Positions 51,898-62,320 are shown, counted from the stretch's first letter. The stretch is DNA of 64,000 bases from Azolla caroliniana (GCA_043228905.1 JBHGNT010000020.1:5828001-5892000), one strand, 5' to 3'. A program made the numbers and translations. The notes: generated by a model not told the origin, from the letters alone.

Positions 51898-52306
51898 GCG
51901 GCAAGCTCAACTGGAGCCGGATCGGCTGAATAAGCCTAAGTCGGCAAGCGAGACAAATCGGTAAGTTGTGAGCAACCGAGCCGGCAAGCAACAGAGCCCG
52001 GTGAGCTGGGGAGCCGGTTAGCCGGATCCAATCAGTAACCGGAAGCCTAGTATTAGTGTAGACTAGTAGGCAATTATAGTCTCGTAGTAAGTGTCAGATG
52101 CTCGTGTGAGCATTGAAGTACGCAGTACTTCTGTCAATCCCACGAGGACTTGTATAAATAATGCTACTGAGCATAGTTGTATGTACAGAGTGTTTTTATC
52201 ATTTTTGAATATAGACTTGAAGTTCTGCTCTCTCTGTCTCTCCCGTGTACTCTCTGTATTCCCTACCTTCTCTGTTTTCTAACGCTTCCGCAAGTAATCG
52301 TTTACA
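51892..52306 (+). repeat. M 3' LTR
   Basis: 415 bp, TGTTGAGCGGCAAGC to AAGTAATCGTTTACA, after the purine tract TTGAGGGGGAG. TATA-like TTGTATAAATAATG (about 52149). Same family as the A1 LTR. J LTR sequence resumes directly at 52307. Confidence 0.9.
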
Positions 52307-52358
52307 TCATGCATATGGTAATGTGTGGGAGGATGGCATGCATGCAATGCATGACTTT
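52307..52358 (-). repeat. J 5' LTR, distal piece
   Basis: TCATGCATATGGTAATGTGT and GGATGGCATGCATGCAATGC match the J 3' LTR at 32296-32346 in the same relative orientation as the 47341-47597 piece. This shows that M landed in the J LTR. It ends where S starts. Confidence 0.85.
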
Positions 52359-52847
52359 TGTTGAGATACAAGCTCAACATTGGCCGGATCGGATGTGCAA
52401 GCCGAGAACCGGATCGGTTGGGATCGATCGGTTAGGCCGAACCGGTGCATAAACCGGGTGCGTAAACCGGTTTTGTTATCCGTGGGATTATACATGTATA
52501 AGTGTATAAGTGATGGTATGAGATAACTGTAAAGTCTTTGTATTAAAAGTCATGTGTAAGTGTATGTGCACATGTGCACATAAGTGTGAGTATATTAATA
52601 AGTAAAGTGGGTAGGTTGTTACAAGGTTATGTAACTAACCTATAACCCTCATTGGATGTTCTTGGATTGTAACCCTCATGGAATGTACCTATATAACCCC
52701 ACCATAGGGGACATGAATGAGAACAGTAGTTTTCCTCTCAACATTGTTTTGTCTCTCTCTCTTTCTCTTTCTCTCTAGTTTCTTCACGCTCAACCCCCTT
52801 GGGAAGGGGGTGGAGCCGTTCTTGGCTCCACCCCCCATCCCTAAACA
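52359..52847 (+). repeat. S: LTR, probably solo
   Basis: TGTTGAGATACAAGCTC to CCCTAAACA, about 489 bp, with TATA-like CCTATATAACCCC (about 52690-52702) and CT-rich sequence after it. No coding region follows in either direction. The flanks (CTTTT on the left, GTTTT on the right) are only partly alike, and J does not resume on the right, so the duplication is doubtful. It ends with a strong set of hairpins. Confidence 0.55.
52794..52835 (+). other. Mutually exclusive hairpins at the end of LTR S
   Basis: GGGGGTGGAGCC (52806-52817) pairs perfectly with GGCTCCACCCCC (52824-52835) around a GTTCTT loop. The same GGGGG (52806-52810) can pair instead with CCCCC at 52794-52798 in CCCCCTT-GGG-AAGGGGG. 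Only one of the two can form at a time. Confidence 0.75.
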
Positions 52848-53119
52848 GTTTTAGACTCAGATTATTAGGGGCAAACCGAAATCTATTATCAGCACAAAAC
52901 ATACAAGTGTTTGATTAACCTTTACATGCTTCCCATGGCCCTTTTTATAGGGCTCATGGACGGTTACCGTTGTGCGTGAACTATTACTACATATTCAATA
53001 TTTTTACTATTTTCCTACTCCCTATTCTCACTTCTTTATTGCTCGGCACTACCCTTTCCTATTTCAATTCGTAACCATTCTCCACCCTTTCTCCACTTGG
53101 ACGTTCGAACTGGCCAACA
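52848..53119 (-). repeat. G3 3' LTR, truncated
   Basis: Minus-strand start TGTTGGCCAGTTCG at 53119, after GTGCCATG, as in the G1 and G2 LTRs (GTGCCATGTGTTA). GCCCTATAAAAAGGG (about 52938-52953, minus) is the TATA region, matching CCGGGCCTTTTTATAGA in G1. The other end is cut at the S boundary. Confidence 0.65.
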
Positions 53120-53732
53120 CATGGCACGCTTGTGGGATAGTGCATGCACGGTCAAACCCACAGGCCGCTCAAGCGTCGTCAAAAATGTGCAAAATGCTCT
53201 GCTCTTGGGCGTCGATTCGGGTTCACATTGTTGGTTCGGCGTTGGGGTCGGATCCGGCTCAGTGGCTTGTTCCTCCTGTTCTTTTTCTAGCAAGGGTTTG
53301 TGGGTTGTGGCTCGGGAGGGATCGTAGGCTACGGCAGTTGCATAGTCATCTCCGAGAATTCTTCGGCCAGCCGTTGCTCTGTAATTTCTGCATCGAGGGT
53401 GGATGAAGGTTCAGAGGGGATGAAGGACGTACGGCGATTGTTCGTCTGATCCACTATCAGGGAGCGGGATGATTTCTGGCTCTTTCACAGTGTCCTACTA
53501 CTTTTTTGCCTCCATCCTTTCGGTCTCGTATGCTTCCATTTCGAGTGCGAAGTCAATTTTATTGTCGTCGAATTCTTTGAGAAGTTGCACTATTTCCGCG
53601 AAGTGACGAGTCATGAGCACCTTCTAGTCCTCTGCAAGATCTTCCCGAATGGTGTTGATGCTCTCTTCGTCGAGCTTATAGAACCCGCAGCCTTCTTTTC
53701 TGTGATTTTCCTGGTCCGCCCAAAATATTGAG
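53120..53732 (-). pseudogene. G3: end of the Tat accessory ORF
   Basis: Reading down from 53732 with stops: GFYKLDEESINTIREDLAED, a stop, KVLMTRHFAEIVQLLKEFDD, NKIDFALEMEAYETERMEAK, then an acidic/Pro-rich end with LLEKEQEEQATEPDPTPTP and the final bases shared with G1 and G2 before the LTR. It corresponds to the G2 C-terminus (FTAIRDELADDFQVL, DDDRLDAQIQFESYE). It abuts the P LTR on the right. Confidence 0.6.
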
Positions 53733-53822
53733 AGAAATAGTGCTCGGCCACAACTAAAGTCTACAGAATGAGACCTAGAGGTAATGACCTCGAGCTCTGT
53801 ATCTTCGCCTTCGGGCAGTTAC
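53733..53822 (-). repeat. P 3' LTR, left piece
   Basis: AGTGCTCGGCCACAACT, GAGGTAATGACCTCG and ATCTTCGCCTTCGGGCAGTTAC match the F LTR (CACTCGGCCACAACCGAG, GGCAACGACCTCG, ATCTTCGCCACAGGCGGCGGTTAC). The LTR continues at 62067 on the far side of E. Confidence 0.78.
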
Positions 53823-54107
53823 TGTCATGATATGGCAAGACTCGAACCCATGACCTTAGGTTACATAGGTCGAGCTCTTGACCATTATACCATCTATTGT
53901 AATACATAGGATATTATTTTCATTTAAATTTTATTATGGAAAATTGATGTATATTCCATATTTCTCTGGAACATTCAAGAAACTTCAAGAGTATTCCTGA
54001 GAATACTATAAAAGGAGGCACAAGGCATTATTTCCAACCAAATCGGTTCAACGCCAGTCTTAAGCCTCCTAGTTACTATTGTGTACTCTCTTCACATAAT
54101 ATATATC
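53823..54107 (+). repeat. E 5' LTR, left piece
   Basis: TGTCATGATATGGCAAG to ATATATATC. TATAAAA at 54007-54013. It continues at 56665 after D. The final ATATC (54103-54107) is the left duplication of D. Confidence 0.9.
53839..53892 (-). repeat. tRNA-like module in E 5' LTR
   Basis: On the minus strand TGGTATAATGGTCAAGAGCT (53873-53892, A-box-like) is followed after about 24 bases by GGGTTCGAGTCTTGCCA (53833-53849, strong B box). Spacing and order fit a tRNA-derived pol III promoter. The copy in the 3' LTR is at 61652-61706. Confidence 0.6.
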
Positions 54108-54527
54108 TATAAAAGAATACGTTATGTGGAAGCGTGTTGCATAAACACAGAGTATACAATTCAGAGGAATAAGACAGTTAGGTAAAACATAGAAAACGCA
54201 AAGATGGAGATAGAAAAAGGAAGAGACAGAGCAGACAACTCAAATCTATTTCAAAAATAGTTCTCTGTACATACACCATGCTTAGTGAGCACATTATCTA
54301 CAAGCCCTAACAAACGGGCTGACACAAGTACTGACAGTACTTGACTGCTCATAAATGAGCCTCGACACTAACTCCCAAAATTATTCTTGTACGAGGAATA
54401 ATGTTCTAACGGCCTCTTCGGTTTTCACACCGATGCAGCCCTGTTGTGCGTACTTTTTCACGCACCCAGTCTACGCACTGGGTTACGCACCGTAGTACAC
54501 ACTCAATGTTGAGCTTGTCACTCAACA
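54108..54527 (-). repeat. D 3' LTR
   Basis: 420 bp, minus-strand start TGTTGAGTGACAAGC at 54527 after the purine tract GAGCTTGAGGGGGAG (54528-54542). Confidence 0.88.
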
Positions 54528-56224
54528 CTCCCCCTCAAGCTCAACTTGAGGTTCCGCCTGCTCCGCCGGATCTACGCTCCAGCTTCTCCTGGCTACACGC
54601 CTCGCTCGTGCTCCTCGACCCGTTCGGTTCCGCACGCCTCAACCCTTTCAGTCGGCTTGTCTGCTCACACAGCCCTTCTCAGCTTCCTTGTTGTTGCGGT
54701 GTTGGTGCCTCTTCTATTTCCTTCTCTTCCGCTTGGCCCTTGGTTGATTCACCGTATCCGAATCAAACATCTAAACCGACTCGGCTTCCTCCGGCCGGTT
54801 TTCGCTCTCGTCCGAGTTGGCTGTCTCCGACTCGTCTTCGGTGTTCAGGCCCCTAACAACATCCGACCATGTCTTAGTCTTGGCCTTATCTCCCCCTGTT
54901 TCGGCTGTCCTCGGCTCCTTCTTCTGCTTACGGCCCTTGCTTCCGTCTTCGGCTTCTTCAGTCGGTTCGAAGTCGAATTCTCCATCCGACTCCGCATCTT
55001 GGTCACTTCCGTCGTGATGCTTACCTTCGCTCCTTTCACGCTCTTGTTCCTATTTGTCTTCCTTTCTCCCCCTCAAGTTCGGTGTGTCGAGGTGACGCAA
55101 CCCAAGCGCACCCGAGAAATGTCGTAACTTGTCGAGACCAAGAGGTTTTGTAAAGATGTCGGCAATCTACCGATCAGTCGAAACATGCACAAATTCGACT
55201 TCTCCTGAAAGGACCCGCTCGCGGACAAAATGGTAATGCACCTCAATGTGCTTGATCCGGCCATGGAACACGGGGTTTTTCACAAGGTGGATACTGCTGA
55301 GGTTGTCACAATAGATCGTCGTCGAATCAGACACCTCTACCTGCATATCCCGTAATAGCCGTTTCAGCCAAATGACTTTGCACATAGCGACAGTCGCCCC
55401 TCGATATTCGGCCTCCATGCTCGACAGTGCTATTGTTGGTTGCTTCTTGCTGCTCCACGCGATCGCCGCACTTCCTAATGAGAAAGCATATCCGGATGTG
55501 GATTTACGATCATTGGTGTTTCTGGCCCAATCGGCATATGTGTAGCCCACTAACTGTGGCGACACTCCTCCATTAGCAGAACTCTGATTCTGCAAGTAGA
55601 CAGCCGTCTTCACGGCTTCAACCCAATAAAATTTCGGCATATGCTTCTCTTCAAGCATTGCCCTAGCCGCTTCTTTAATCGTCTGATTCTTCCGCTCGGC
55701 TACGCCATTCTACTACGGCGTGTATTTACATGAGAATTTGCGTCGAATTCCCTCCTTCTGTAGATAACATGTGAACTGGTCAGAGAGGTACTCCTTCCCG
55801 CCATCAGACCGTAGGCATTTGATTCTATGCCCTGTTTCCCTTTCCGCGAGGCTCTTCACCTCCAGGAAACATGCGAAAATTTCGCTCTTCTTTGCGATCG
55901 TGCATGCCCACGTGTGCTGAGTGAAATCATCGATGAAGGTTAGAAAGTAACGGCTTCCACCGAGACTCACGTTTTGTGCCGGTCCCCACACATCCGAATG
56001 GATCAAATCGAGTGGATTATAGCTCTGATTACACTCGTTGGGGAATGGAAGTCGATGTTGTTTTCCCATCTGACAGGTTTGCAGACTTGGCCATTACGGC
56101 CCCGAAATTTCAGCAACCACTCCTTGTGATTCCGATTTCTCCAAGTACGAGAACCATTCCTCGTGACTCGTCATATGATTTGACGCTCAGGAATCTACAT
56201 GCCACACTTTGCTCGATTTCGAGG
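54528..56224 (-). pseudogene. D: fused integrase-RNase H with charged tail
   Basis: From 56224 down: VWHVDS-stop-ASNHMTSHEEW (protease/pre-integrase border), MGKQHRLPFPNECNQ, LDLIHSDVWGPAQNVSLGGS (first D), ETGHRIKCLRSDGGKEYLSD (second D), KYTP, a stop, RKNQTIKEAARAMLEE, EAVKTAVYLQNQSSANGG. Here the frame passes directly to VGYTYADWARNTNDRKSTSG of RNase H, so the integrase end and the whole RT are deleted. RNase H continues KKQPTIALSSMEAEYRGA, YCDNLSSIHLVKNPVFHG, HIEVHYHFVRE and DKLRHF. A charged tail (54546-55080) shows the WSDVV-type motif weakly. It could at best be copied with enzymes from another element. Confidence 0.85.
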
Positions 56225-56659
56225 TGTTAACAGAATACGTTATGTAGAAGCGTGTTGCGTAAACACGGAACGGAGTATACGGTTCAGAGGAATAAGACAG
56301 TTAGGTAAAACACAGAAAACTCAGAGATGGAGATAGAGAGAGGGAGAAACAGAGACAAAGCAGACAACTCAAATCTATTTCAAAAATAGTTCTCTGTACA
56401 TACACCGTGCTTAGTGAGCACATTATATACAAGCCCTAACAAACGGGTTGACACAAGTACTGATAGTACTTGACTGCTCATAAATGAGCCTCAACACTAA
56501 CTCCCAAAATTATTCCTTTATGAGGAATAACATTCTAACGGCCTCTTCGGTTTTCACACCGATGCAGCCCTGTTGTGCGTACTTTTTCACGCACCCACCA
56601 GTTTACGCACTGGGTTACGCACCGTATTACGCACTCAATGTTGAGCTTGTCACTCGACA
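56225..56659 (-). repeat. D 5' LTR
   Basis: 435 bp, minus-strand start TGTCGAGTGACAAGC at 56659, end CGTATTCTGTTAACA at 56225. Coding sequence for the protease border abuts it with no primer site, so the deletion took everything from the primer site to the end of gag. Confidence 0.88.
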
Positions 56660-56664
56660 ATATC

Positions 56665-56803
56665 TTTTATCATCATTCTCTCACCCTTTCTCTCTCTCTA
56701 TCTCTCTCTCGCTTTCCTTCTCTCGAGAGTTCTACACCTCTCTTAGTACTAATCCTCATCTTTTAGTACTAATTCCTTCTCTGTCTTAGTACTGATCCAG
56801 ACA
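56665..56803 (+). repeat. E 5' LTR, right piece
   Basis: Continues from 54107: TTTTATCATCATTCTCTC to CTGATCCAGACA, matching the 3' LTR up to 62066. The following GTTTGAACCGATTTTCC should contain the primer site, but I cannot assign its tRNA. Confidence 0.88.
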
Positions 56804-56959
56804 GTTTGAACCGATTTTCCGCCCCCCTTCCGTCTCCTCTTTTCCTCCTCTTCCTTTTATCTTCTTACATATCCCCTTTTTCCGGTCTTCTTTTCGATTT
56901 CCCTCATCTTCTTACCCCTTTCTTCCCTTCATACTAATCCTCTTATCCTCCCTAGTAAA

Positions 56960-58020
56960 ATGGAAACTATTAGCACTCAGGAATACCAATCCGTTTTCTC
57001 GGAGCTCCAGTGCTTAAAGGAGAAATTTGTAGCACTAGAACAAGAAAATCACCGTTTGTTGGGGGATCTTCAACAAATCGCGTTGCAAAAACAACAACAC
57101 GGGGAGTTGACGTTACGTGTACAACAACTTGAAGCGACTATTGTATCATTACAACAACAAGGATCAAGTACTCAAGGGATTCGCAAAGAACCCAAGATCG
57201 GTCTTCCTGCAAAATTTGATGGGACCCGATCACAGTTTCGAAGTTTTTTGAACCAGGTACGTTTAGTGATTCAAATGCATCCTTCTCGATATCCCACCGA
57301 TGCATCACGAGTGGGACTAGTAGGCACCCTACTTAGTGGCTCAGCGTTGGCATGGTTCACTCCGTTGTTAGAAAAGGAATCTCCATTACTAAACAATTTT
57401 GAAGAATTTATAAGTGAGTTTAAAGCCTGTTTCGGAGATACTAACAGCATAAGAACTGCAATCAACAAAATCCGGCGATTACGCCAAGGTGATTGTCCAA
57501 CCTCCGCATACATTGCAGATTTCCGCCTACTTGCCACCGATATCCCTTGGGATGATCAAGCATTGATGGAGTAATTTCGTTATGGTTTACGCAACAATGT
57601 CAAGGATTTACTCTTGACCTTCCCCGAAGAACCAAAGCCATTAACAGAAGCAATTAATCGCGCGATGAGATGCTAGAACCGTCTTTTCGAACGACGTTCG
57701 TAACGGCAATACCAGATGCCAAGGGTAAGATCAGAGTCCACCTACGCCTCAGTGGTAGCGAAACCTTTTCCGAGGGAGTCATATAATGCATCTCCAACAA
57801 ATACTCCGACTCCAATGGAAATCGACACCACACGTCATCGCGGACCACTATCAGAAGAAGAAAAGCAGCGACGCAGGGCAAATCGACTATGTCTGTATTG
57901 CGGGGGACCGGGGCATATTGCAGTGAATTGTCCCCATTGGCCAAAAAGGCCAAAAACTCGAGTCTATTTCTCTAGGTGTGTCCGATAGTCCTAATAGCCC
58001 GCGCCTTTCAAATAAATTTG
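56960..58020 (+). pseudogene. E: gag
   Basis: ATG at 56960: METISTQEYQSVFSELQCLK, an N-terminal coiled coil with LEQENHRLLGDLQQIALQ and LRVQQLEATIVSLQQQ, then the gag core PAKFDGTRSQFRSFLNQVRL, GSALAWFTPLLEKESPLLNN, ACFGDTNSIRTAINKIRRLR. TAA at 57572-57574, TAG and TAA before 57716, then the basic part and zinc knuckle CLYCGGPGHIAVNC (CX2CX4HX4C). Two frameshifts follow between 57960 and 58085. The coiled-coil plus capsid plus knuckle layout resembles chromoviruses of the fungal/Tcn1 kind. Confidence 0.85.
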
Positions 58021-58084
58021 AAATCCTTAGTCAACTAGAAGAAGAGTTAAACGATTAAGTCCAGCCAAAATATGAGTCGTTTGG

Positions 58085-60040
58085 TTGGACAGCCCTAGAT
58101 CTGTGCAGCCCATTAGTGGTTCCATTTCTTCTAAGCAAGTTATCATTGTGTTCTTAGCTCAAGTAATAGTTAGTACTAAAAGTACTCCTCTAGTACATGT
58201 CTTAGCACTCTTAGATTTCAGAGCCAACTCTTGCTTCATGGATAGGAATTTTGCCCAAGTTCATCAGATATCTCTAAGAAAACTATTGTGTCCAGCCTCT
58301 ATAGTAGTCATTGATGGTTGTCCCATCACTTCCGGAAATATCATAGAAGAGTCAGAGCCCATTAATATTTTCCTAGATAACTTAGCATGTGTAATATCAT
58401 TTAATATAATTAGTATCCCAGAACATCCCATTGTTTTGGGATTACCATGGTTCGAATTACATAACCCAGACACAGATTGGAGAACAAGAGAAATTCGGTG
58501 TCAACAAACCCAAGGATCTACTCATAAGATTGCAACCATTTTGCTACATCAGTTGCGTGAGGAAGGGCGCAAGGAAGAAATATTTCTATTCGCAATATCA
58601 GTAAAACCCTCCAGCACCACTAAAGAGGAGTCCACCGTTCAACTTCCAGAGAAGTATCGTCATTATGACTATGTGTTCGATAAAGTACAAGCTTGTAAGC
58701 TTCCTCACCATCGACCGGATGATTGCCCCATACATTTGCAACTGGGAAAAGAGCCGCCATGAGGACCGATCTACAATTTTTCACCAACCGAACTGGAACT
58801 CCTTCGAGCCTATATAGAGGAGAATTTGGCAAATGGTTTCATTCGGCATTCAAAATCTCTAGCCAGCACACCCATTTTCTTCGTCAAGAAAAAAGATGGA
58901 TCACTTCATCTCGTTGTGGATTACCGTGGCTTGAATAAGGTCACAATCAGGAATAGGTATGCACTTCCCCTTATCTCAAGTCTTTTAGAATGGATCAATG
59001 GTGCAAGGTTCTTCACGAAGATCGACTTACGGGGAGCATATAACCTCGTACGGATCCAACCAGGAGATGAATGGAAGACCGCGTTTCGCAGTAGATATGG
59101 ACACTTTGAGTATACGGTCATGCCATTCGGCCTCACTAATGCGCCAACAGTCTTCTAGCACATGGCAAATGATATATTCCGAGATCTCTTGGATGTTTGT
59201 TTGATCATCTATTTGGATGATCTACTAGTTTATTCGAAGACCCAAGAAGAGCATGATTCTCATGTACTGTTAGTACTAAAACAACTTCGAGAACATGGTC
59301 TTTATTCAAAGCTGGAAAAATGTAGTTTCAGGTGCAACCAGGTGGAATTTCTAGGCTATGTCATCTCCGCGGAAGGCATCTCCATGGATCCAGCCAAGGT
59401 CAAAATGGTGGTAGAGTGGCAAACTCCATGTTCATTGCACGATGCACAATGCTTTTTAGGCTTTGCCAATTTCTACCGCAAGTTTATAAAGGATTACTCA
59501 AAGCTTGTTTTGCCTCTTACACAACTTACTAAGAAGGGACAATCGTTCGTTTGGTCTGAAGAAGTGGACATGGCTTTTGAGAATCTTAAGACGGCATTTA
59601 CATCAGCTCCTATTCTAGCTCATGTTGATCCAGAAAAATCATTCATCATTCAAGCTGACGCATCAAATTTCGCATTGGGTAGCATTCTGTCACAATAAGG
59701 TAATGATGAAAAGCTACATCTTGTGGCTTTCCACTCACGCAAGTTTGACGCCGCTGAAATCAACTATGAAATTCATGATAAGGAGCTATTAGCAATAGTG
59801 GACTCTTTTACACAATGGAGGCATTTTCTAGAGGGATCCTCTCATCAAGTCACCGTATTCAACGACCACAAGAACCTTGCCTACTTTCAAGATGCTCGTG
59901 TGTTAAATCGACGTCAAGCTCGGTGGGCCCAACTCCTCATGCATTTCAACTTCAAAATTACATATCGTCCGAGGAAACACCAAGGGAAGGCAGATGCGTT
60001 ATCACGGTGTTCGTATCTAACACCGCGTTTCGGTGAGCCA
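58085..60040 (+). pseudogene. E: protease, RT and RNase H
   Basis: Same frame as gag. Protease LALLDFRANSCFMDRNF (the DSGA site appears as DFRA, so inactive), VLGLPWFELHNPDTDWRT; TGA at 58760-58762; [79 protein letters not shown] at 59156-59158, LIIYLDDLLVYSKT (YLDD), CSFRCNQVEFLGYVIS; RNase H: ADASNFALGSILSQ, TAA at 59696-59698, FHSRKFDAAEINYEIHDKEL, FNDHKNLAYFQ and KADALSRCS. The stops are isolated point changes, as expected from slow decay. Confidence 0.9.
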
Positions 60041-61636
60041 GCTTTCGATAATCAAAAACAAGTAATCTTCGGACCGGCACGACTACAAGCAACACAGGTT
60101 TTTGGCATGCTCGTGGATTCCCACGTTATCGATACCATACGTGAGGACTTGAAGACAGATGCTTTTGCCCAAGCCATTCTAGCACAAATTGATCCCTCTC
60201 GAGCATCTTGTTCACAGTCGCAACAAGCAGGTACAGACTATCGACAATTCAAATTCCATGATGGATTACAATTCTTTAAAAAACTCTTGTATGTTCCTAA
60301 TGGTTCTTGCCACCTTCGAGTAGTCCAAAACTATCATGACACATATATAGCTGGGCATTTTGGTAGTACTAAGACATTAGACTTAGTACAACTATCATTC
60401 TTGTGGCCCCGTATGCGGCAATTTGTCGAAGATTTTGTTCAGACTTGTGATACATATTACAAAGCGAAAATTCCAAGGCATCATCCATATGGTTTATTAG
60501 AACCATTACCAATTCCAAGCAAGCCATGGCAATCCATTGCTCTAGATTTCATCACAGATCTTCCAGTCTCGAAGAGATTTAATGCAATTTTAACAATAGT
60601 AGATCAATATACGAAGATGGCTCATTTCTTGCCATGTACTAAGATAATCTCCAGTGAAGAAACCGTCGAAATTGTCATGCGTGAAGTATGTCGACATCAT
60701 GGCCTTCCCGATAGTATCATCAGCGACCGTGGACCCCGATTTGTCTCAAAATTCTGGAAGCACCTTTTTAAAATGCTCAAGGTCACTTGTAACCTCTCCT
60801 CCGGCTACCACCCACAAACAGACGGCCAAGCAGAACGAACAAATCAAACGCTGGAGCAGTATTTTCGGTGCTTTCTAAGCTATCATCAGGATGACTGGGC
60901 GGATATTCTCCACTTCGCCAAATTTGCCTATAATAACTCTGTCCACGCATCGACTAAAGTTACGCCATTTTATGCTTATACGGGATGTCACCCCCGGTGG
61001 TGTGTATTTGAAACACCAGAGTTACCTACAAATCCTTGTGCAGAGGATCGTTTGGAGCGGTTACGCAAGATACAAGAGAATTTATTTACTCATCTCCGAC
61101 AAGCTCAACAAACACACAAGGTTTACGCAGATCGTCATCGGCTTCCATCCAGTTTTAACGTCGGAGATCAGGTATGGCTACTACAACAACACATCAAGAC
61201 TACTCGCCCATGTGAGAAGTTGGATTATCGGCGATTAGGTTCTTTCCGTATTATCGAAAAGATTAATGATGTCGCTTTTCGTCTCGATCTACCTCTGCAA
61301 CTTCGGATACATCCGGCGTTTCATAGTTCTCTCCTCGAACCCTATCAAGACAGCACCATCCCAGGACGTATTACACAACCTCCACCCCCGATCGAACTTG
61401 AAGATGGACCTAAGTATGAGGTTGCTGCCATCCTCGATTCCAAGATTGTCCGCAACAAGCTCTACTATCTAGTCAATTGGCTAGGATATAGTCCCAACGA
61501 GCGTACTTGGGAACCGATAGAGAATGTGACCAACGCTCGTGCTCTTCTTGAAGACTTCCATCGTCAATATCCAGACAAACCGGGTCCTCAATCCAAAATG
61601 ACTCGTGACACTCGTCATTTTTTAAAGGGGGAATAG
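60041..61636 (+). pseudogene. E: integrase with chromodomain
   Basis: Open to the natural stop at 61636. Zinc domain YHDTYIAGHFGSTKTL and CDTYYKAK (the second C of the CC pair is Y, so damaged). Core: LDFITDLPVSKRFNAILTIV (D), DSIISDRGPRFVSKFW (D), GYHPQTDGQAERTNQTLEQY (E). GPY/F-like part and FRIIEKINDVAFRLDLP, IHPAFHSSLLEPYQ. Chromodomain at the end: YEVAAILDSKIVRNKLYYLV, NWLGYSPNERTWEPIENV, with aromatic cage residues Y, W and an acidic E. In known chromoviruses this directs insertion to heterochromatin. Confidence 0.92.
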
Positions 61637-62066
61637 TGTCATGATATGGCAAGACTCGAACTCATGACCTTAGGTTATATAGGTCGAGCTCTTGACCATT
61701 ATACCATCTATTGTAATACGTAGGATATTATTTTCATTTAAGTTTTATTATGGAAAATTGATGTATATTCCAGATTTCTCTGGAACATTCTAGAAACTTC
61801 AAGAGTATTCCTGAGAATACTATAAAAGGAGGCACAAGGCATTATTTCGAACCAAATCGGTTCAACACTAGTCTTAAGCCTCCTAGCTACTTTTGTATAC
61901 TCTTCACATAATATATATCTTTTATCATCATTCTCTCACCCTTTCTCTCTCTCTATCTCTCTCTCTCGCTCACTCTTTCCTTCTCTTGAGAGTTCTACAC
62001 CTCTCTTAGTACTAATCCTCATCTTTTAGTACTAATTCCTTCTCTGTCTTAGTACTGATCCTGACA
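61637..62066 (+). repeat. E 3' LTR
   Basis: 430 bp, TGTCATGATATGG to CTGATCCTGACA, after the purine tract AAAGGGGGAATAG. TATAAAA at 61821-61827; tRNA-like module on the minus strand at 61652-61706. Close to the split 5' LTR, with a few percent differences. Confidence 0.92.
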
Positions 62067-62320
62067 GTTACAATAGAAACTGATTCATTTTCTCTCTATC
62101 TCGCTCTCACACACTCTGTACAACGATAATGATGATCAATGACATAATTAACATTGTTTCCCTAGTTATATTTATACTTATATAACTTTAGGACTATTTA
62201 CAAATATGACCTCAACGGTCATGTCTAAACATATTTACTAATATGTTCTTATTCGTTGGTTCATATCGGATCCGGTTGGACTCCATCCGGATCCCATCCA
62301 AAGGGACCTATTTCCCAACA
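62067..62320 (-). repeat. P 3' LTR, right piece
   Basis: Begins with the duplicated GTTAC and continues the F-family LTR: TTATACTTATATAAC, GGACTATTTACAAATATGACC, ending in the minus-strand start TGTTGGGAAATAGG at 62320. The 54-bp unit is present only about once (near 62250-62300). Confidence 0.82.

Larger units (their letters stand above)
31827..52358 (-). mobile_element. J: fungal-like Ty3/gypsy element, broken by several insertions
   Basis: 3' LTR 31827-32731, pol 32732-35578, gag 44814-47301, primer site 47321-47340 and pieces of the 5' LTR at 47341-47597 and 52307-52358 all read on the minus strand and fit one element. It is interrupted by the G1-K-G2 composite (35579-44813, with loss of its protease), by solo LTR Q (46036-47097) and by M plus filler (47598-52306). 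RT and integrase motifs differ from the Tat and chromovirus elements here and resemble those I know from fungal Ty3 elements. Confidence 0.8.
54108..56659 (-). mobile_element. D: internally deleted copia element with ATATC duplication
   Basis: 2552 bp. LTRs 54108-54527 and 56225-56659 and the duplication ATATC (54103-54107, 56660-56664) define it. The left end is decayed (TATAAAAGAATACG for TGTTAACAGAATACG). Only pre-integrase, part of integrase, RNase H and tail are left; gag, primer site and RT are gone. LTRs differ at several percent of positions. Removal of D restores the E LTR (TATATATC-TTTTATC). Confidence 0.9.
53823..62066 (+). mobile_element. E: chromodomain Ty3/gypsy element with GTTAC duplication, containing D
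   Basis: 5' LTR (53823-54107 plus 56665-56803), gag-pol in one frame (56960-61636), polypurine tract and 3' LTR 61637-62066. GTTAC is present at 53818-53822 and 62067-62071. Without D it is about 5.7 kb. The pol order is protease, RT, RNase H, integrase, chromodomain, so it is a chromovirus. Several in-frame stops make it inactive. It lies in the P LTR. Confidence 0.93.

Noticed and set aside
52848-53119. S plus G3 as one new element
   Set aside because: The S sequence ends in a CA terminus and the next segment matches the G1/G2 LTR in the opposite orientation, so they are separate.
53839-53892. Functional tRNA gene in the E LTR
   Set aside because: Present in both LTRs as part of the repeat and without a paired acceptor stem that I can find.
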